This document shows, one piece after another, positions 1 through 5,285 of a DNA stretch of 5,481 nucleotides (its first letter is position 1; each line of letters opens with the position of its first letter). Below the pieces are notes generated by a model, which worked only from the letters and a program-made list of their open reading frames with translations, searched no databases and was not told the origin of the DNA. The position numbers and the translations under genes are program-made. Source of the DNA: Methyloprofundus sp. (lineage in GTDB: Bacteria > Pseudomonadota > Gammaproteobacteria > Methylococcales > Methylomonadaceae); assembly GCA_013138555.1 (NCBI GenBank), contig WTCN01000059.1, positions 1 to 5,481 on the forward strand, written 5' to 3'.

Positions 1-276
1 TATCCACCCTTTCATATTTTTTGTTTCAACAACAAAAATGCCATACTTTGAAACAATAATATGGTCTATTTGAGTGCTTCCATCTTGAGTTGCTAAGGTC
101 ACATTTTTTATCAGGTGATGCCCTTTATCAAGAAATAGTTTGGCACTGAAATTAACCATAAACTCGCCCATAGCACCTTTAAACCATGCTGATTTAAATA
201 GTCTGGCGATAATAAAGAAAGGGGCTAAATACCAAAGAACGCCAAGTATTTGATTGAGTATAGGGGTAAAATTCAT
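1..276 (-). CDS. NERD-domain protein, N-terminal part (runs off left edge)
   Basis: Reading from ATG at 276 to the window edge gives 92 uninterrupted codons; the rest lies outside. Residues about 8-27 form one hydrophobic segment, probably a membrane anchor. They are followed by the NERD (nuclease-related domain) pattern: a Gly-Glu at 37-38, an Asp-His at 71-72 in DHIIVSKYGIFVVETKN, then Glu84-x-Lys86 and Gly-Trp at 90-91. In the NERD family the conserved Glu, Asp and E-x-K residues resemble a restriction-endonuclease-like active site, so a membrane-attached nuclease-like protein is a reasonable inference; the biological role of the family is mostly unknown. There is no clear Shine-Dalgarno before this ATG, but it sits right before the hydrophobic segment, as expected. 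Any C-terminal zinc-ribbon or helicase domain would be outside the window. The gene lies 131 bp downstream of the mazF-like gene on the same strand, with an intron-like relic between them. Confidence 0.85.
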   Translation of the reverse strand, partial: MNFTPILNQILGVLWYLAPFFIIARLFKSAWFKGAMGEFMVNFSAKLFLDKGHHLIKNVTLATQDGSTQIDHIIVSKYGIFVVETKNMKGWI

Positions 277-330
277 TATTTTTTTGGTTTTTAATAACTG
301 TAAAACTGAGGATAGAGTCAATAGTGGCAA

Positions 331-398
331 GTGATCCGCCCTATGTGGAGCCGCATCCAGGGGAAAATCTGAGAGAAACTCGCCCTTACTCGATTAGC
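331..398 (+). mobile_element. Possible relic of a group II intron 3' end
   Basis: The stretch beginning GATCCGCCCTATGTGGAGCC (333-352) and closing near CTCGATTAG (389-397) resembles, from memory, the conserved region that follows the reverse transcriptase gene in some bacterial group II introns. There the spurious translation starts DPPYVEPH, and the element ends in a GGCTACCCGATT-like motif. The middle part is shorter and does not close the long G/C stem expected there; only a small GAG/CTC stem (371-373 and 379-381) is visible. No reverse transcriptase gene is present. I read it as a decayed scar in the gap between mazF and the NERD gene. The resemblance rests on recall, not on an alignment. 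Confidence 0.3.
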
Positions 399-407
399 TT
401 CTGATGC

Positions 408-737
408 TTAAAATGCAAATAACTCTTGAAGAGAAGCGCATAATTTAACCTGAGTGTTATCATTAAGAACACCTAAATTTTTAACTAACCTGACTTTATC
501 AACTGCTCGCATTTGATCTAAGAGTATTAAACCTTTTTTACCTATAAATTCACACTCAACTCGACAAGGATATGCAAAACCTTTGCTTGTCATGGGTGCA
601 ACAATAACAGTTGATAATGCTGACATTTCATTTGGAGAAATAACAACACAAGGTCTTGTTTTATTAATTTCCCGACCTTTCGTTGGATTCAAGTTTACAA
701 GCCACACGTCAAAGCGACCAATATTAGACTTTACCAT
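408..737 (-). CDS. mazF: MazF/PemK-family toxin (endoribonuclease)
   Basis: A 109-residue protein of the usual MazF/PemK length. The N-terminal block (residues 7-35) has the family pattern G-x-x-D-V-W-x-V-x-L-x-P-T-x-G-x-E-x-x-K-x-RP-x-V-V-I-S. Glu23, Arg28 and Thr50 match the positions of the E. coli MazF active-site residues E24, R29 and T52. A DQ-R motif (74-77) and VDKVRL (79-84) follow, as in PemK and ChpB proteins. Family members cleave mRNA and sometimes rRNA or tRNA at short sequence motifs. The cleavage motif here cannot be predicted. The start ATG overlaps the antitoxin stop codon (ATGGTAA, 737 to 731), which implies translational coupling; only a weak GGA lies upstream. All key residues are present, so the toxin should be active. 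The symbol is a family-level name; pemK or chpB would serve as well. Confidence 0.92.
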   Translation of the reverse strand: MVKSNIGRFDVWLVNLNPTKGREINKTRPCVVISPNEMSALSTVIVAPMTSKGFAYPCRVECEFIGKKGLILLDQMRAVDKVRLVKNLGVLNDNTQVKLCASLQELFAF

Positions 738-985
738 TCCAATTCATTATCAGAAGTTAATTCAGAATTTAGCCATTCACAATCCATAGGCTCTTTTCCC
801 TGATTAGCTATTTGGTTGGCAATTAACTCAGCCCACCCTTTCCTAGGTTCATTGATTGGAGCAATTAAAAGGCCATCATTCAACACTGTAAATTTTAGCT
901 CTTTCCCTTCGAGCTGAGCTTGCTCTATCAATGGTTTAGGAATTCTGATTCCTTGAGAGTTACCAATTCTGACTAAATGAGCCAT
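731..985 (-). CDS. mazE: MazE-type antitoxin (AbrB/SpoVT fold)
   Basis: An 84-residue protein. Residues 1-45 match the swapped-hairpin AbrB/MazE DNA-binding fold, with the diagnostic GNSQGIRIPKPLIEQA at 8-23. The acidic C-terminal part (about 46-84, with several Glu and Asp and Trp at 51, 71 and 84) is expected to be the flexible segment that wraps around and blocks the toxin. The start is supported by AGAGG at 997-993, seven nucleotides before ATG. It is the first gene of a two-gene operon with the MazF-like toxin, the stop of one overlapping the start of the other by 7 nt. The N-terminal domain probably represses its own promoter, where an inverted repeat is present. The pairing with an adjacent PemK/MazF protein makes MazE a better name than VapB, although the DNA-binding fold is shared. 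Confidence 0.9.
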   Translation of the reverse strand: MAHLVRIGNSQGIRIPKPLIEQAQLEGKELKFTVLNDGLLIAPINEPRKGWAELIANQIANQGKEPMDCEWLNSELTSDNELEW

Positions 986-1010
986 AAAATATCCTCTACA
1001 AACAAAAAGT

Positions 1011-1049
1011 AACTATATTGTAATTACTTGGTATTTGCAAGATATAGTT
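1011..1049. promoter_or_regulatory. Candidate MazE/MazEF operator (inverted repeat over the promoter)
   Basis: AACTATAT (1011-1018) and ATATAGTT (1042-1049) are perfect 8-bp inverted copies whose centres are 31 bp apart, about three helical turns, bracketing the -10 and -35 elements. Inside them lies a second inverted pair, AAGTAA (1007-1012) and TTACTT (1024-1029). MazE-type antitoxins typically repress their operon by binding such palindromic sites; that this pair is the operator is inference. Confidence 0.4.
1012..1040 (-). promoter_or_regulatory. sigma70 promoter of the mazEF operon
   Basis: On the minus strand TTGCAA (1040-1035) and TATAGT (1017-1012) are separated by exactly 17 bp, with the mazE ribosome binding site about 15 nt further on. 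The start of transcription is expected near 1005. This is the best promoter-like match upstream of mazE. Confidence 0.6.
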
Positions 1050-1115
1050 GATTTTCATTTGAAGCTAATGTAATCAAAGGGGTTTTGAAAATACTAATAA
1101 ATATCAACAAAATAA

Positions 1116-1144
1116 TTGTTTATTTCTTTATTGTATGGTATAAA
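1116..1144 (+). promoter_or_regulatory. sigma70 promoter of the GIY-YIG gene
   Basis: TTGTTT (1116-1121) and TATAAA (1139-1144) are 17 bp apart, and the -10 is preceded by TGG (1136-1138), giving an extended -10. The predicted transcription start is around 1150-1152, which falls at the first base pairs of the leader hairpin. It is divergent from the mazEF promoter and about 75 bp from it. Confidence 0.6.
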
Positions 1145-1149
1145 TAAAA

Positions 1150-1179
1150 GTGACTAAAAAGTCACGCGCCGTGAGGCGC
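1150..1179 (+). promoter_or_regulatory. Two adjacent hairpins in the 5' leader of the GIY-YIG gene
   Basis: GTGACT-AAAA-AGTCAC (1150-1165) is followed with no gap by GCGCC-GTGA-GGCGC (1166-1179), a GC-rich stem with a GNRA-type tetraloop. An overlapping alternative fold, TCACG-CGC-CGTGA (1162-1174), would exclude both. No U-run follows, so these are not ordinary terminators. They sit at the predicted 5' end of the mRNA, before AAGGA (1193-1197), and could stabilise the transcript or control translation. Confidence 0.5.
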
Positions 1180-1204
1180 TCATCCGACTAACAAGGAAAC
1201 CAAA

Positions 1205-1825
1205 ATGTGTAACAAAGTAACACTTCCATTTGTTTGGAATAAAATTGAATTCAATAAATATACCAATAACCCTACTAAATGGTCTGGCATCGCCGGTATT
1301 TATATATTTTTATCCCATAATAGAAACCTTCTCTATGCTGGACAGACCAGCGACTTTCATAATCGCTTAAAACATCACGAAAAAATACCCCTTGCCCTTC
1401 GTCTAGGCTTACAAAACATTTACGCCACACCAATATCTTCTCAAGACACTCGCAACTCTCTTGAAAAGAAATTAATTCAACACTATCAACCACCTCTTAA
1501 TACCAAGCTTAAAAAACCTCCAACTTTTGGTTCTAAACTTGTATTACAACAACCCACTCCATCACCTCATAGTCAGATACCAAAATTAGGTTTGTCACCC
1601 TCTATTGAAAACAGACCTAATCTTTCTCCACCACTTGGTCTCGGACAACTACCTTTAGATTCTTCATCACTTCAGAGTAAAATGCCAAAATTAGGTTTGC
1701 CACCCTCTATTGAAAACAGACCTAATCTTTCTCCACCACTTGGTCTCGGACAACTACCTTTAGATTCTTCATCACTTCAGAGTAAAATGCCAAAATTAGG
1801 TTTGTCACCCCTTAATAATTCATAA
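1205..1825 (+). CDS. GIY-YIG domain protein with proline-rich repeated tail
   Basis: A 206-residue protein. The first half (about residues 28-101) is a GIY-YIG nuclease domain: Gly31-Ile-Tyr33, then Tyr44-Ala-Gly46 in place of the classical YIG, Arg54 in the following helix, the metal-binding Glu at 87 in LEKKLIQHY, and the closing P-P-L-N at 96-99. These are the catalytic residues known from the family, so cutting of DNA is plausible. The second half is low-complexity, rich in Pro, Leu, Ser and Gly. It is built from two nearly identical 35-residue units (125-159 and 160-194) and the first 8 residues of a third; it is probably disordered and may bind a partner. AAGGA seven nucleotides before ATG supports the start. 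It is transcribed alone, divergently from mazEF. No DNA-targeting domain is recognisable, so the substrate is unknown; a homing, repair or defence nuclease are all possible. Confidence 0.85.
   Translation: MCNKVTLPFVWNKIEFNKYTNNPTKWSGIAGIYIFLSHNRNLLYAGQTSDFHNRLKHHEKIPLALRLGLQNIYATPISSQDTRNSLEKKLIQHYQPPLNTKLKKPPTFGSKLVLQQPTPSPHSQIPKLGLSPSIENRPNLSPPLGLGQLPLDSSSLQSKMPKLGLPPSIENRPNLSPPLGLGQLPLDSSSLQSKMPKLGLSPLNNS
1578..1811 (+). repeat. 105-bp in-frame tandem repeat (2 full copies plus 24 bp)
   Basis: Unit 1 covers 1578-1682, unit 2 covers 1683-1787, and a partial third copy covers 1788-1811. Units 1 and 2 differ at only two positions (third base of ATA/ATG and T/C in the TCA/CCA codon), so the duplication is recent. 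Each unit encodes 35 residues starting (I/M)PKLGL. The sequence just before unit 1 (1560-1577) also resembles the end of a unit in the same frame, suggesting an older decayed copy. The length keeps the reading frame, so copy number can vary without destroying the protein. Confidence 0.95.
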
Positions 1826-1841
1826 TCTATAACCTTCTAAC

Positions 1842-1873
1842 AGCTGTAAGTTTTTACAGATTTACAGCTTACA
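1842..1873. terminator. Hairpin after the GIY-YIG gene, possible terminator
   Basis: AGCTGTAA (1842-1849) pairs with TTACAGCT (1862-1869). A shorter alternative, CTGTAA-GTTT-TTACAG (1844-1859), and a third pairing, TGTAAG (1845-1850) with CTTACA (1868-1873), overlap it. A loose T-rich stretch (about 1881-1888) follows on the plus strand. It lies 17 bp after the GIY-YIG stop and between two convergent genes, so it may end transcription from the left. The gap to the T-rich stretch makes a classical intrinsic terminator doubtful. Confidence 0.35.
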
Positions 1874-1887
1874 CCTAATCTTATTTT

Positions 1888-2033
1888 TCAATGGGACACC
1901 TCAGGATCAGACTCGATTGAAATTGACTTATTTGCATAACCAAGAATAACTGGGACCAGAGTAAACTTAAAAATAGCTGTGACTTCAGTTATTCCAAAAT
2001 CACTCGGAATAGATTCTACTTCACTTCATTCAT
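1888..2033 (-). pseudogene. Possible frameshifted small gene directly after fic
   Basis: Eleven nucleotides after the fic stop there is GTGGGGG, then ATG at 2033 with a good ribosome-binding spacing. The frame closes after five codons, but GAAGT is duplicated there (2027-2018). Removing one copy would join the start to an open frame of 44 residues (2022 to 1891, stop TGA at 1890-1888), giving a 46-residue protein that begins MNEVESIPSD and has a hydrophobic middle around FKFTLVPVILGYA. I do not recognise a family. An open frame of this length can arise by chance, so the case rests on the combination of ribosome site, position and exact duplication. It would have been co-transcribed with fic. 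Confidence 0.3.
1944..1994. repeat. 9-bp inverted repeat with 33-nt spacer
   Basis: GAATAACTG (1944-1952) and CAGTTATTC (1986-1994) are perfect inverted copies. A further short pair, TATTCC (1990-1995) and GGAATA (2006-2011), overlaps the right arm. The pairs lie in the convergent gap between the GIY-YIG and fic genes, inside the possible small reading frame. Function unknown. Confidence 0.4.
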
Positions 2034-2044
2034 AAATCCCCCAC

Positions 2045-3241
2045 TCACCAAAGCTGAGGAAATAAAAACTCGACTGCCGTGGTTGATAACATAAGTTCAA
2101 TATCGCGCCTAGGCTTTGCATTAATTAACCCTTCATCATCCATTTGTTTTAATATGGGTCTCAAAGTTTGCTCCCCTTTGCCTAGGTGTTGAACTATCGC
2201 AGCTCTATTCATACTTCCCTTTTCAAGTAAAAGCTTGTATATATCACGTGCTGCAATCTTTAATAATGGCAAATTTCCAGGTAAGCCCCCTTTCGCACGC
2301 ATTTCAAAATAATAATCAACCCTGATACCAAGTTTTCTTGGCTCTAAAAGGTTTGAGAAATACTCTACTTGATCAAGTGCTGTATCAATAAAATACTTAG
2401 TAAAATAAATGAGTCCAGCATTTGATAAAATCCCCCTGCCATCTGTAGCACCCTGTCTGGGTTTATCTGCCTGGGCTAAAGCAGCATAATAAGATTTTGT
2501 ATCTCGGCCAAAACCTCTTGTAATAGACCACAAGCCATAACCTTCAAAACCAGCACTACGCATATAACAATCGGTAAGCAGGCGTATAACTCTCCCGTTT
2601 CCATCTTGAAATGGATGAATCCATGCTAACCTATGATGAAGTGCAGCAACTGCAGCCACTTTCGTTGTTCCATGAATTTTTTTAAGATTAAACATCTCTT
2701 CTAGCCAACTCATGTATCTATCAATCTCTTCACAAGGAGGGGGAACATGCTTTCCTACTTGAACAAGGTTTTTTCGATACTCTCCTGGATTAACAAGTAA
2801 TAATTTATTCTCGGAATCAAAGGTGTCATGTCCATTTTTATCCTTTACTGTCAGTAAAGAGCTCGGTAATCCATCATAAAAAGATCTATGCAGCTCCTTA
2901 ATAAATATCTGACTGTTGATTATTTCTGAGCTTGCACCCATTTTCTTAAATTTTATTTGAGCTTCAAGGTGGGCTAATAACTCTAAGATTGAGTCAGGGC
3001 TATCCTCTAGGTTTTCCTTTGCTTTTTCCTGAGTTCCCAATAAATCTTTGGGGTGAGTAGAGTTCCCTTCTATACGATTACTATAGTAGCAATTAACCAG
3101 CCTAAGAAGCCATTCGGTTGAACTACGAATTGACTCTGGAATCGTTTGATTAAGAGCGGCATCCGCTCTATGTAACTCAAGTATTTTATCTTCGTATTCG
3201 CCAAGTGCCTGGGAAGGTAAAAATGGTGTTATGCTTATCAT
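2045..3241 (-). CDS. Fic family protein (probable AMP transferase) with C-terminal winged helix
   Basis: A 398-residue protein. The catalytic Fic motif HPFQDGNGRVIR is complete at residues 209-220: His209 acts as general base, Asp213 binds metal, and Asn215, Arg217 and Arg220 contact the phosphates. The N-terminal inhibitory motif (S/T)-x-x-x-E-(G/N) is present as Ser54 to Glu58-Gly59, making it a class II Fic that keeps itself in check. The target-positioning flap lies around 152-168 (PGEYR...VGKHVPPP). Residues about 332-385 look like a winged helix-turn-helix, common in this long form. Such enzymes transfer AMP, or sometimes another nucleotide, to protein hydroxyls; the substrate is unknown. 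No strong Shine-Dalgarno precedes the ATG. It is a single gene, possibly followed by a small broken frame. The length is normal and nothing key is missing. Confidence 0.93.
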   Translation of the reverse strand: MISITPFLPSQALGEYEDKILELHRADAALNQTIPESIRSSTEWLLRLVNCYYSNRIEGNSTHPKDLLGTQEKAKENLEDSPDSILELLAHLEAQIKFKKMGASSEIINSQIFIKELHRSFYDGLPSSLLTVKDKNGHDTFDSENKLLLVNPGEYRKNLVQVGKHVPPPCEEIDRYMSWLEEMFNLKKIHGTTKVAAVAALHHRLAWIHPFQDGNGRVIRLLTDCYMRSAGFEGYGLWSITRGFGRDTKSYYAALAQADKPRQGATDGRGILSNAGLIYFTKYFIDTALDQVEYFSNLLEPRKLGIRVDYYFEMRAKGGLPGNLPLLKIAARDIYKLLLEKGSMNRAAIVQHLGKGEQTLRPILKQMDDEGLINAKPRRDIELMLSTTAVEFLFPQLW

Positions 3242-3271
3242 TACCGCTTAAATTTAATATAAAAAACATTT

Positions 3272-3277
3272 ATTATA
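3272..3277 (-). promoter_or_regulatory. Possible -10 element of the fic promoter
   Basis: A perfect TATAAT occurs on the minus strand (3277-3272), 31 bp before the fic start. Only a poor -35 (CTGAAT, 3300-3295) is found at 17 bp. The surrounding bases (3273-3289) form an imperfect palindrome centred on AAGTAACTT, which might bind a regulator, possibly the winged helix of Fic itself. That last point is speculation. Confidence 0.3.
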
Positions 3278-3355
3278 AGTAACTTACAATAAATATTCAG
3301 AATTATTTATCTATAAAAATACCGGTTATTATTTTAAGGCGGGGGAAATATTAGG

Positions 3356-3377
3356 GGCGTAGGCTTTAGCCTACACC
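3356..3377 (-). terminator. REP-like hairpin at the end of the sulfite dehydrogenase operon
   Basis: On the minus strand the RNA pairs over nine base pairs, including one U-G pair, around a UAAA loop; the core is GTAGGC-TTTA-GCCTAC in plus-strand letters (3359-3374). It begins 16 nt after the stop of the cytochrome gene, the usual position for a hairpin that ends or protects a transcript. There is no U-run after it, so intrinsic termination is uncertain. Its compact perfect palindrome also looks like a REP-type dispersed repeat. Confidence 0.5.
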
Positions 3378-3392
3378 TTTCAGCCACTGAAT

Positions 3393-4037
3393 TTACTGCT
3401 CTAATATAAACTTAGCCAGACCCTTAGCTTGCTCAGCAGTTAAGTTAGCCATTGGCGGCATAGGTATTTCTCCCCATTTACCAACGCCTCCTTTTTGAAT
3501 AGAGGTGGCAAGCATATTTTGTGCCTGAGCTTCTTGTTTATATTTAGCAGCAATATCTTTGAACGACGGGCCAAGCACTTTATTGTCTATCGCATGACAG
3601 CCCATACAACCACTAGAAGTCAGTAGCTCTTGTGCCTGTGGTTCTCTGTTAGTTTTGGGCTGGCTGCTGTTAGCTGAGGCTGCTATCACTTCACTATCCG
3701 TTGCTTTTGCCGTGCCATAAACAACGGCTAGATAGGCTCCAATGCTTTTAATATCTGTTTCACTCAGCATAGCACCATAAGAGTGTTTCATTTTAGCGAC
3801 TTCGGCGGTCCATTGCGCTTGGTTCATGCCAGGAGGCTGATAAAAGATATAATCTACAGAGTGACAAATCATGCACTTTTGAGTGGCAAGCTGATACCCC
3901 GCTAATTCAGATTTAGGTAGCTTAGCCGTTTCTGGAGGTAATTTTATTTGCTTTGGGGCTGCAAAACTTGACGCTGAAGTCGTCAAAAAAATGAAGCTGA
4001 AAGCGAGGATTGAGTGAATAGCTTTTGTGCTTTGCAT
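3393..4037 (-). CDS. sorB: Diheme cytochrome c, SorB-like subunit fused to a c551-like domain
   Basis: A 214-residue exported protein. A Sec signal peptide (hydrophobic 9-25, cleavage near Ala26/Ala27) leads into two c-type heme domains. The first has CMICH at 55-59 followed by S-x-D-Y-x-x-x-QPP and a Met-Lys-x-x-Y-G stretch (83-88), which recalls SorB, the small cytochrome partner of bacterial sulfite dehydrogenase. The second, after a linker of about 110-131, has CMGCH at 144-148. It ends in a GxxxKWGEIPMPP-like block very close to P. aeruginosa cytochrome c551, with Met193 as the likely axial ligand. SorB of Starkeya novella has one heme and is far shorter, so this is a fusion of acceptor and downstream carrier. 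AAGGA overlapping the sorA stop gives the ribosome site, six nucleotides before ATG. It lies 9 nt behind sorA, clearly in one operon. The symbol is assigned by context and the first domain. Confidence 0.85.
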   Translation of the reverse strand: MQSTKAIHSILAFSFIFLTTSASSFAAPKQIKLPPETAKLPKSELAGYQLATQKCMICHSVDYIFYQPPGMNQAQWTAEVAKMKHSYGAMLSETDIKSIGAYLAVVYGTAKATDSEVIAASANSSQPKTNREPQAQELLTSSGCMGCHAIDNKVLGPSFKDIAAKYKQEAQAQNMLATSIQKGGVGKWGEIPMPPMANLTAEQAKGLAKFILEQ

Positions 4038-4046
4038 GACTGATCC

Positions 4047-5285
4047 TTAAATAATGGTAACAGGCGTGGTTTCAACCGCGTGACGACGATAACCACCAGG
4101 GTTCCAATCCGCCTTAAGAGGCTGTATTTCGCCTGCTCTATTGCTAGCACGTACCATCAGTGCTGTGCGGCCTATCTGAGTAAAGCTTATATCTAATTTC
4201 CATTCACGAAATGAAAATCGCCCCAAACTTGCAGATAATTTTGCCGCTCTCCATGTGCGCCCGCCATCAATAGATACATCAACACTTTTTAAGCCTTCGC
4301 CACTATCAAAAGCAATCCCCTTTAATTCCACTCGACGGTTAACAGGCAATTCTCCTCCTGCCATCACACTGGTGATAAAACTACGCACTGGCAAAGTAGA
4401 AATAGGTCGTGTTTTATCTGCTACCGTACCTGGTGCAACGCACATGCAGTCATTATCAGGAATACGGTAGCCTTTATTCATAAAATAAGCATCATGTCCT
4501 TTATAGCTATGATCTAACACCACAATATCTGATAAATGTTTCACCCAGTAAGTACCAAAGTAGCCAGGGACAATTAATTTAAGCGGATAACCATTTAAGA
4601 AAGGGAGATCTTCGCCATTCATTGCCCATGCTAGCATCGGCTCAGGGCTGAGTACATGTTCAATATCCAGAGTTTTATGAAAATCGGGGGTTGTAGGGAG
4701 AACGGGCTTATCTAGGCCATTGAAAACAACCTGTTTGGCATCCGATAACACGCCTGCTTTTTCTAGCACAGCCTTTAGTGGTACACCCGTCCATCGCGCA
4801 TTACCCATTGCTCCATGACTTAACTGTGCACCGAACACACGCGGCGAAGAATAACCACGACTGTTTCCCGAACATTGATTAACAGCAACAAGCTCAACTT
4901 GTTCAACAATGGACTTAAGTTCATCTAGTGATAAGCTTAAGGTTTTTTTAACAGCACCTCTGATCTTAAGGCGATAATCAGCCAAGTCGATAGAGGTAGG
5001 AAAGTTCGCCAGATGATAACGCACGTAAAATGCATCATTTGCAGTAATCACACTCTCATTAAAGGTACTAAAGGGAGTTTCCAAGTGTGGGGGGCGGCTA
5101 TGCACAAGGATTAGCTTACGCTTTTCTGGAAATTGTACTAAGGGGCGCTCACCCCCGGCAAAAGTAACACCTTCACCTGTATCTTGTGCCGCACGACTTA
5201 TTAATGGAGCAGCCAAAGCAAGTGTGCCAGCATTACGTATAAAACGACGGCGCGAGCGTATAAGTTTATAGTTATTGTCAGTCAT
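4047..5285 (-). CDS. sorA: SorA-type sulfite dehydrogenase, molybdenum subunit, Tat-exported
   Basis: A 412-residue protein, close to S. novella SorA in length. A Tat signal is plain: SRRRFIR at 11-17, then a hydrophobic stretch and probable cleavage near residue 32. The oxidoreductase molybdopterin domain spans about 70-265. Cys138 in NQCSGNSRG is the Mo ligand. Arg143 lies 5 residues on, and Arg89 and His91 lie 49 and 47 residues before, reproducing the spacing of Cys104, Arg109, Arg55 and His57 of SorA. The active-site Tyr is probably Tyr273, and Lys249 sits in the YWVKHL motif that contacts the cofactor. Residues about 285-405 form the Ig-like dimerisation domain. The enzyme oxidises sulfite to sulfate in the periplasm and passes electrons to the cytochrome encoded next. 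There is no heme domain in this chain. The start has AAGGA but at 11 nt, longer than usual. SoxC was considered; the active-site context fits SorA better, and no other sox genes are nearby. Confidence 0.9.
   Translation of the reverse strand: MTDNNYKLIRSRRRFIRNAGTLALAAPLISRAAQDTGEGVTFAGGERPLVQFPEKRKLILVHSRPPHLETPFSTFNESVITANDAFYVRYHLANFPTSIDLADYRLKIRGAVKKTLSLSLDELKSIVEQVELVAVNQCSGNSRGYSSPRVFGAQLSHGAMGNARWTGVPLKAVLEKAGVLSDAKQVVFNGLDKPVLPTTPDFHKTLDIEHVLSPEPMLAWAMNGEDLPFLNGYPLKLIVPGYFGTYWVKHLSDIVVLDHSYKGHDAYFMNKGYRIPDNDCMCVAPGTVADKTRPISTLPVRSFITSVMAGGELPVNRRVELKGIAFDSGEGLKSVDVSIDGGRTWRAAKLSASLGRFSFREWKLDISFTQIGRTALMVRASNRAGEIQPLKADWNPGGYRRHAVETTPVTII

Noticed and set aside
583..789. 68-codon plus-strand reading frame over mazF
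   Set aside because: It lies antisense to the mazEF genes, with no ribosome site and no recognisable protein.
1185..1196. Integron attC-like CTAACAA near the GIY-YIG start, suggesting a gene cassette
   Set aside because: It does not fit the RYYYAAC pattern, lies before the gene and has no matching GTTRRRY site after it.
1275..1493. 72-codon minus-strand reading frame
   Set aside because: It is antisense to the GIY-YIG catalytic domain, whose conserved residues prove the other strand is coding.
4255..4470. 71-codon plus-strand reading frame inside sorA
   Set aside because: It is antisense to the well-supported SorA dimerisation domain and has no features of its own.
4047..5285. Assignment as SoxC of the Sox thiosulfate pathway
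   Set aside because: The Cys and Arg active-site context and length match SorA, the partner is a small diheme cytochrome unlike SoxD, and no soxXYZAB genes are visible.
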